Shown: in pieces, positions 62,201 to 64,000 of the stretch
Layout: each line of letters opens with the position of its first letter
Numbering within the stretch: position 1 is the stretch's first letter
Source of the DNA: JBGAPI01 sp044221335
GTDB taxonomy: Bacteria > Pseudomonadota > Gammaproteobacteria > Xanthomonadales > Ahniellaceae
Direction: 5' to 3'
DNA length: 64,000 bases
Assembly (NCBI GenBank): GCA_044221335.1
Contig: JBGAPI010000003.1
Span: 96,772-160,771, forward strand
Translations under genes and position numbers: made by a program
The notes under the pieces: generated by a model
What the model was told of the DNA's origin: nothing
Databases searched by the model: none
Seen by the model: only the letters and a program-made list of their open reading frames with translations

Positions 62201-64000
62201 ACGGTGAACTACGCCAATGCGGCCGGCAACCAGGACGCCACGGGTGTGACGATCAGCGATACGGTTCCCGCCAATACCACCTTCAATCCGGGGGCCAGCA
62301 CCGCCGGCTGGTCGTGCACGCCGAACAACAACGCCGGATCGACCTGCACCGTGGCCGTCGGTTCTCTGGCTTCGGGCGGCAGTGGCTCGGAGACCTTCAC
62401 CGTCAACTTGAGCGCCGCGCCTCCGGGCGGGGTGACCCAGGTCAGCAACACCGCGTCGATCACGGATGACGGCAGCCACGGCGTCGATCCGACGCCGGGG
62501 AACAACTCCGCCACCGACACGACGCCGATCACGCCTGTCGCCGACCTGTCGATCACGAAGTCCGACTCGCCCGATCCGGTCAATGCCGGCAGCAATATCA
62601 CCTGGTCGATCACGGTCGCCAACGCAGGACCCAGTGCGGCGACCGCTGCCAGCTGGAGTGACGCGCTGCCCGCGTCGACCAGTTTCGTCTCGCTGGTCAG
62701 TGCGGCAGGCTGGAGCTGCACGACGCCCGCGATGGGTGCCAACGGCACGATCAGCTGCAGCAACGCGAGTTTCGCCGCAGGCAATGCGAGCTTCACGTTG
62801 GTCGCCAAGGTGGCGCCGGCGACCGCGCCCGGAAGCACGGTGAGCAATACCGCCACCGTGACGTCGTCCACGTCGGATCCGGTGCCCGGCAACAACAGCG
62901 CAACCGCAACGACGACCGTCACCGGCGTGCCGACGATCTCGGCGCCAGGGTCGGTCAGCTTCGCGGAGGACTCCGCGAGCGCGTCGCAGTCGATCACGGT
63001 GGGTGACGCCGAGACCCCGGCGTCGCAACTCGTGCTCGCGGCCGCCTCCAGCGACCAGAGCCTGATCACCGACGCCGCGCTCGCCTCGGGACTCGGCGGA
63101 AGCGGCGCCAGTCGCACGCTGGTCATCACGCCGGTCGCCAATGCCTTCGGCAGCCTCACGGTCACGCTGACGGTGACGGATGCCAGCAACGCGTCGACGT
63201 CGACTCCGATCGCGGTCACCATCCTGCCCGTGAACGATGCGCCGAGCGCAACCCTCGGCCCCAATCGTCTGCACGCCGCAGGCACCTCGGGCGCGCAGAC
63301 GGTGCCCGGCTTCGCCACCGCGATCAGCGCCGGACCCGCGAACGAGTCGGCGCAGACTGTCGATTTCCTCGTGACCGTGCCTTACGACCCGACGGGCGTG
63401 CTGAGCGGCGCGGCGATCGATCCGAGCGGCACCCTGACCTATACGCTCACCGGCGCGGCGGGCGCAGCCACGATCGAGGTCGTGGTTCACGACAACGGCG
63501 GCACGGCGAACGGCGGGAACGATCGCAGCCCGCCGGTCGATCGGAAGGTCATCGTCGGCAACGGCGTCGATCTCACGACTCGCATCGTCCGAACGCAACC
63601 GCCCAATCTGCCGCTGACGGACCCGTCGAACGCGGGCGCGACACTGGCCGGCTATTCGGTCAGCGTCACCAACAACGGCAGCGCCGGCGTGGCCGGCGTG
63701 ACTCTTGCGGTGCCTGCTCCGCTGGGCCTCACCGGTGTGCTGTGGAATTGCACCGTGCCGCTCGGTGCCTGCGTGCCCGCCAATGGCTCGGCGCTGGTCA
63801 ACACCAGCTTCGATCTCGCGGTCGGCGCGACGGCAACGGTGCCGCTGTCCGGCACCATCGACGCGGCTGCCCAGTGGGTCGACATCATCGCTCGCGCGAC
63901 GCTGCCGGCCTCGGCCACCGCGTTCTCCACCGGAGACGACAGCGCCGAGCTGATCGAGCCGGTCGGATTCGACGGGATGTTCAAGGACGGATTCGAGTAG
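59285..64000 (+). CDS. Large multidomain surface protein with DUF11 repeats and DGFE tail
   Basis: 1571 residues, ending exactly at the last base. Signal peptide MRPSAVLFVLALTAAQASFA. Residues 90-555 form a conserved exported domain (PPDTNGDVGPNHFIQTVNTA, RWGDYAAMSLDPDGCTFW). About 560-640 is a carboxypeptidase-regulatory-like beta-sandwich (GTVSGTVTATVGGAPLSGAT). About 657-838 is a jelly-roll-like block (GGQTFIPAVTGQLTQADVQL). DUF11 repeats follow at about 952-1082 and 1084-1212 (ADLSITKSDSPDPVNAGSNI), and a cadherin-like domain at 1215-1320 (VSFAEDSASASQSITV). A last DUF11-like domain precedes the tail DGMFKDGFE. An upstream GTG at 59240 is possible, but the chosen ATG starts the signal peptide. 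Likely an adhesin or cell-surface scaffold. Confidence 0.82.
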   Translation: MRPSAVLFVLALTAAQASFAADETQADSNAGAPTKDGNRAPIALQLRRAGSTNIDLSKLPLVVERKERPEREEPEIEPIELPSVLPHPPAGPIPAPRGPMPAPIASFDGLDFATFGAGHPPDTNGDVGPNHFIQTVNTAIGIYRKSDGVRLAGFTFNTFMSQGNFGNLCDTNNFGDPVVLYDTFEDRWIISDFAFSLDASSNVINPPGNFECIAVSKTGDPVSGGWNFYSINTTGGLGDYPKLGVWPDGIYMSVNMFAYAAGGSFQGVRVFAFNKAQMYAGVANAQVVQFNAPTSEFTLIPGNARLQAGTPPPGRPNYFVSTSAFLNALSIYKFHVDWNRTSLSTFTGPDLPLAATSWPNATVPQAPSLGGNSLDTLGTRAMVQNQYTNIGGVESLWLTHTVRRGDTTGFAAPRWYQVDVTGGAVAASLPQAATWDPDAANVIYRFIPSLAVDRAGNMALGYSTSNSTSKPAIKYAGRFASDPVNTLGQSEQVLIQGTGTQTGNCGGSACTRWGDYAAMSLDPDGCTFWLTSMYYAVDGLNDLTRIGSFKFPAPTCTPLGGGGTVSGTVTATVGGAPLSGATVTLGSRTATTNGAGVYSFSGIPAGTYASVAASAPGYVSSSASNVVVTDAATTTNNFSLGTAVVNACPVDTTQADFQTGTLTSVDVLASPDNVLLLNAATIDQSNTAGTTTGTSFSTTSWGGQTFIPAVTGQLTQADVQLFCSGCTGTTPNLTLSVRATSGGLPTGSDLASATLTGFSSGAGTYYSIFFASPATLTSGTQYALILRPAANPSVGGYFWIRSSPSTYANGQRVISTDNGLTFTADSTRDFNFKAYMKTGFAASGNLQSSARDSNPGAGFSPTWTTLSWTATTPANTALRFQVAASNSQFGPFNFVGPDGTAATFFTTSGASLTQFNGFRYLQYKALLSTTDSTATPTLADVTTCYSVLGPPELSITVSDGGASVVPGGVVSYTVNYANAAGNQDATGVTISDTVPANTTFNPGASTAGWSCTPNNNAGSTCTVAVGSLASGGSGSETFTVNLSAAPPGGVTQVSNTASITDDGSHGVDPTPGNNSATDTTPITPVADLSITKSDSPDPVNAGSNITWSITVANAGPSAATAASWSDALPASTSFVSLVSAAGWSCTTPAMGANGTISCSNASFAAGNASFTLVAKVAPATAPGSTVSNTATVTSSTSDPVPGNNSATATTTVTGVPTISAPGSVSFAEDSASASQSITVGDAETPASQLVLAAASSDQSLITDAALASGLGGSGASRTLVITPVANAFGSLTVTLTVTDASNASTSTPIAVTILPVNDAPSATLGPNRLHAAGTSGAQTVPGFATAISAGPANESAQTVDFLVTVPYDPTGVLSGAAIDPSGTLTYTLTGAAGAATIEVVVHDNGGTANGGNDRSPPVDRKVIVGNGVDLTTRIVRTQPPNLPLTDPSNAGATLAGYSVSVTNNGSAGVAGVTLAVPAPLGLTGVLWNCTVPLGACVPANGSALVNTSFDLAVGATATVPLSGTIDAAAQWVDIIARATLPASATAFSTGDDSAELIEPVGFDGMFKDGFE

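Overview
The window is GC-rich, densely packed bacterial DNA. It looks like a gammaproteobacterium of the Xanthomonadales (Lysobacterales), most likely Rhodanobacteraceae or a relative such as Dokdonella. The basis is family-level: an EPS-associated MarR regulator next to an RfaH, a his operon led by a TrpR-related gene, GTAG-headed REP palindromes of the Stenotrophomonas/Pseudomonas kind, and exported proteins ending in DGFE. The genus is an inference.

Layout. (1) 1-10833, minus strand: an exopolysaccharide/O-antigen locus. It makes UDP-GlcA (ugd), UDP-xylose (UXS), UDP-Gal (galE) and a UDP-N-acetylhexosaminuronate (TviB/WbpO-like dehydrogenase). It also has an asparagine-synthase-like amidotransferase, two glycosyltransferases and an ABC-2 export permease cut by the window edge. 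An rfaH gene lies mid-locus, followed at once by a perfect 12-base ops site. (2) 10927-17775: a secreted lamin-tail-like protein, an FKBP isomerase, an NTF2-like protein, a glutathione peroxidase, and a YtrA/GntR-controlled ABC transporter operon with a matching operator. (3) 17855-21995: a large TPR-CHAT protein followed by a repeat-rich protein. (4) 22275-29794: a complete, tightly overlapped histidine operon (TrpR-like gene, hisG-D-C-B-H-A-F-IE) with a readable promoter/operator.

(5) 29950-47315: an accessory stretch of 68-bp REP arrays and mostly exported proteins of unknown role. These include a sugar dehydrogenase/cupredoxin pair, an M49-type metallopeptidase, a WD40 protein, beta-helix and EF-hand proteins, and a small TIR/nucleoside-deoxyribosyltransferase-like protein. 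(6) 47373-51191: the conserved ybbP-ybbA / tesA divergent block. (7) 51319-64000: small lipoproteins, a PhoD-type phosphatase, a beta-helix protein, a bestrophin-like membrane protein and a 1571-residue DUF11 surface protein ending at the last base.

The most unusual signal is a shared C-terminal tail, F-x-[DN]-[GD]-F-E, closing five otherwise unrelated exported proteins. No membrane segment or basic cluster accompanies it, so it does not look like PEP-CTERM or IPTL-CTERM. Other notable signals are REP elements that supply the stop codons of three genes, the ops/RfaH circuit, an operator inside the his promoter spacer, a 16-codon mini-ORF bridging hisB and hisH, and a new-looking dispersed repeat of about 145 bp.
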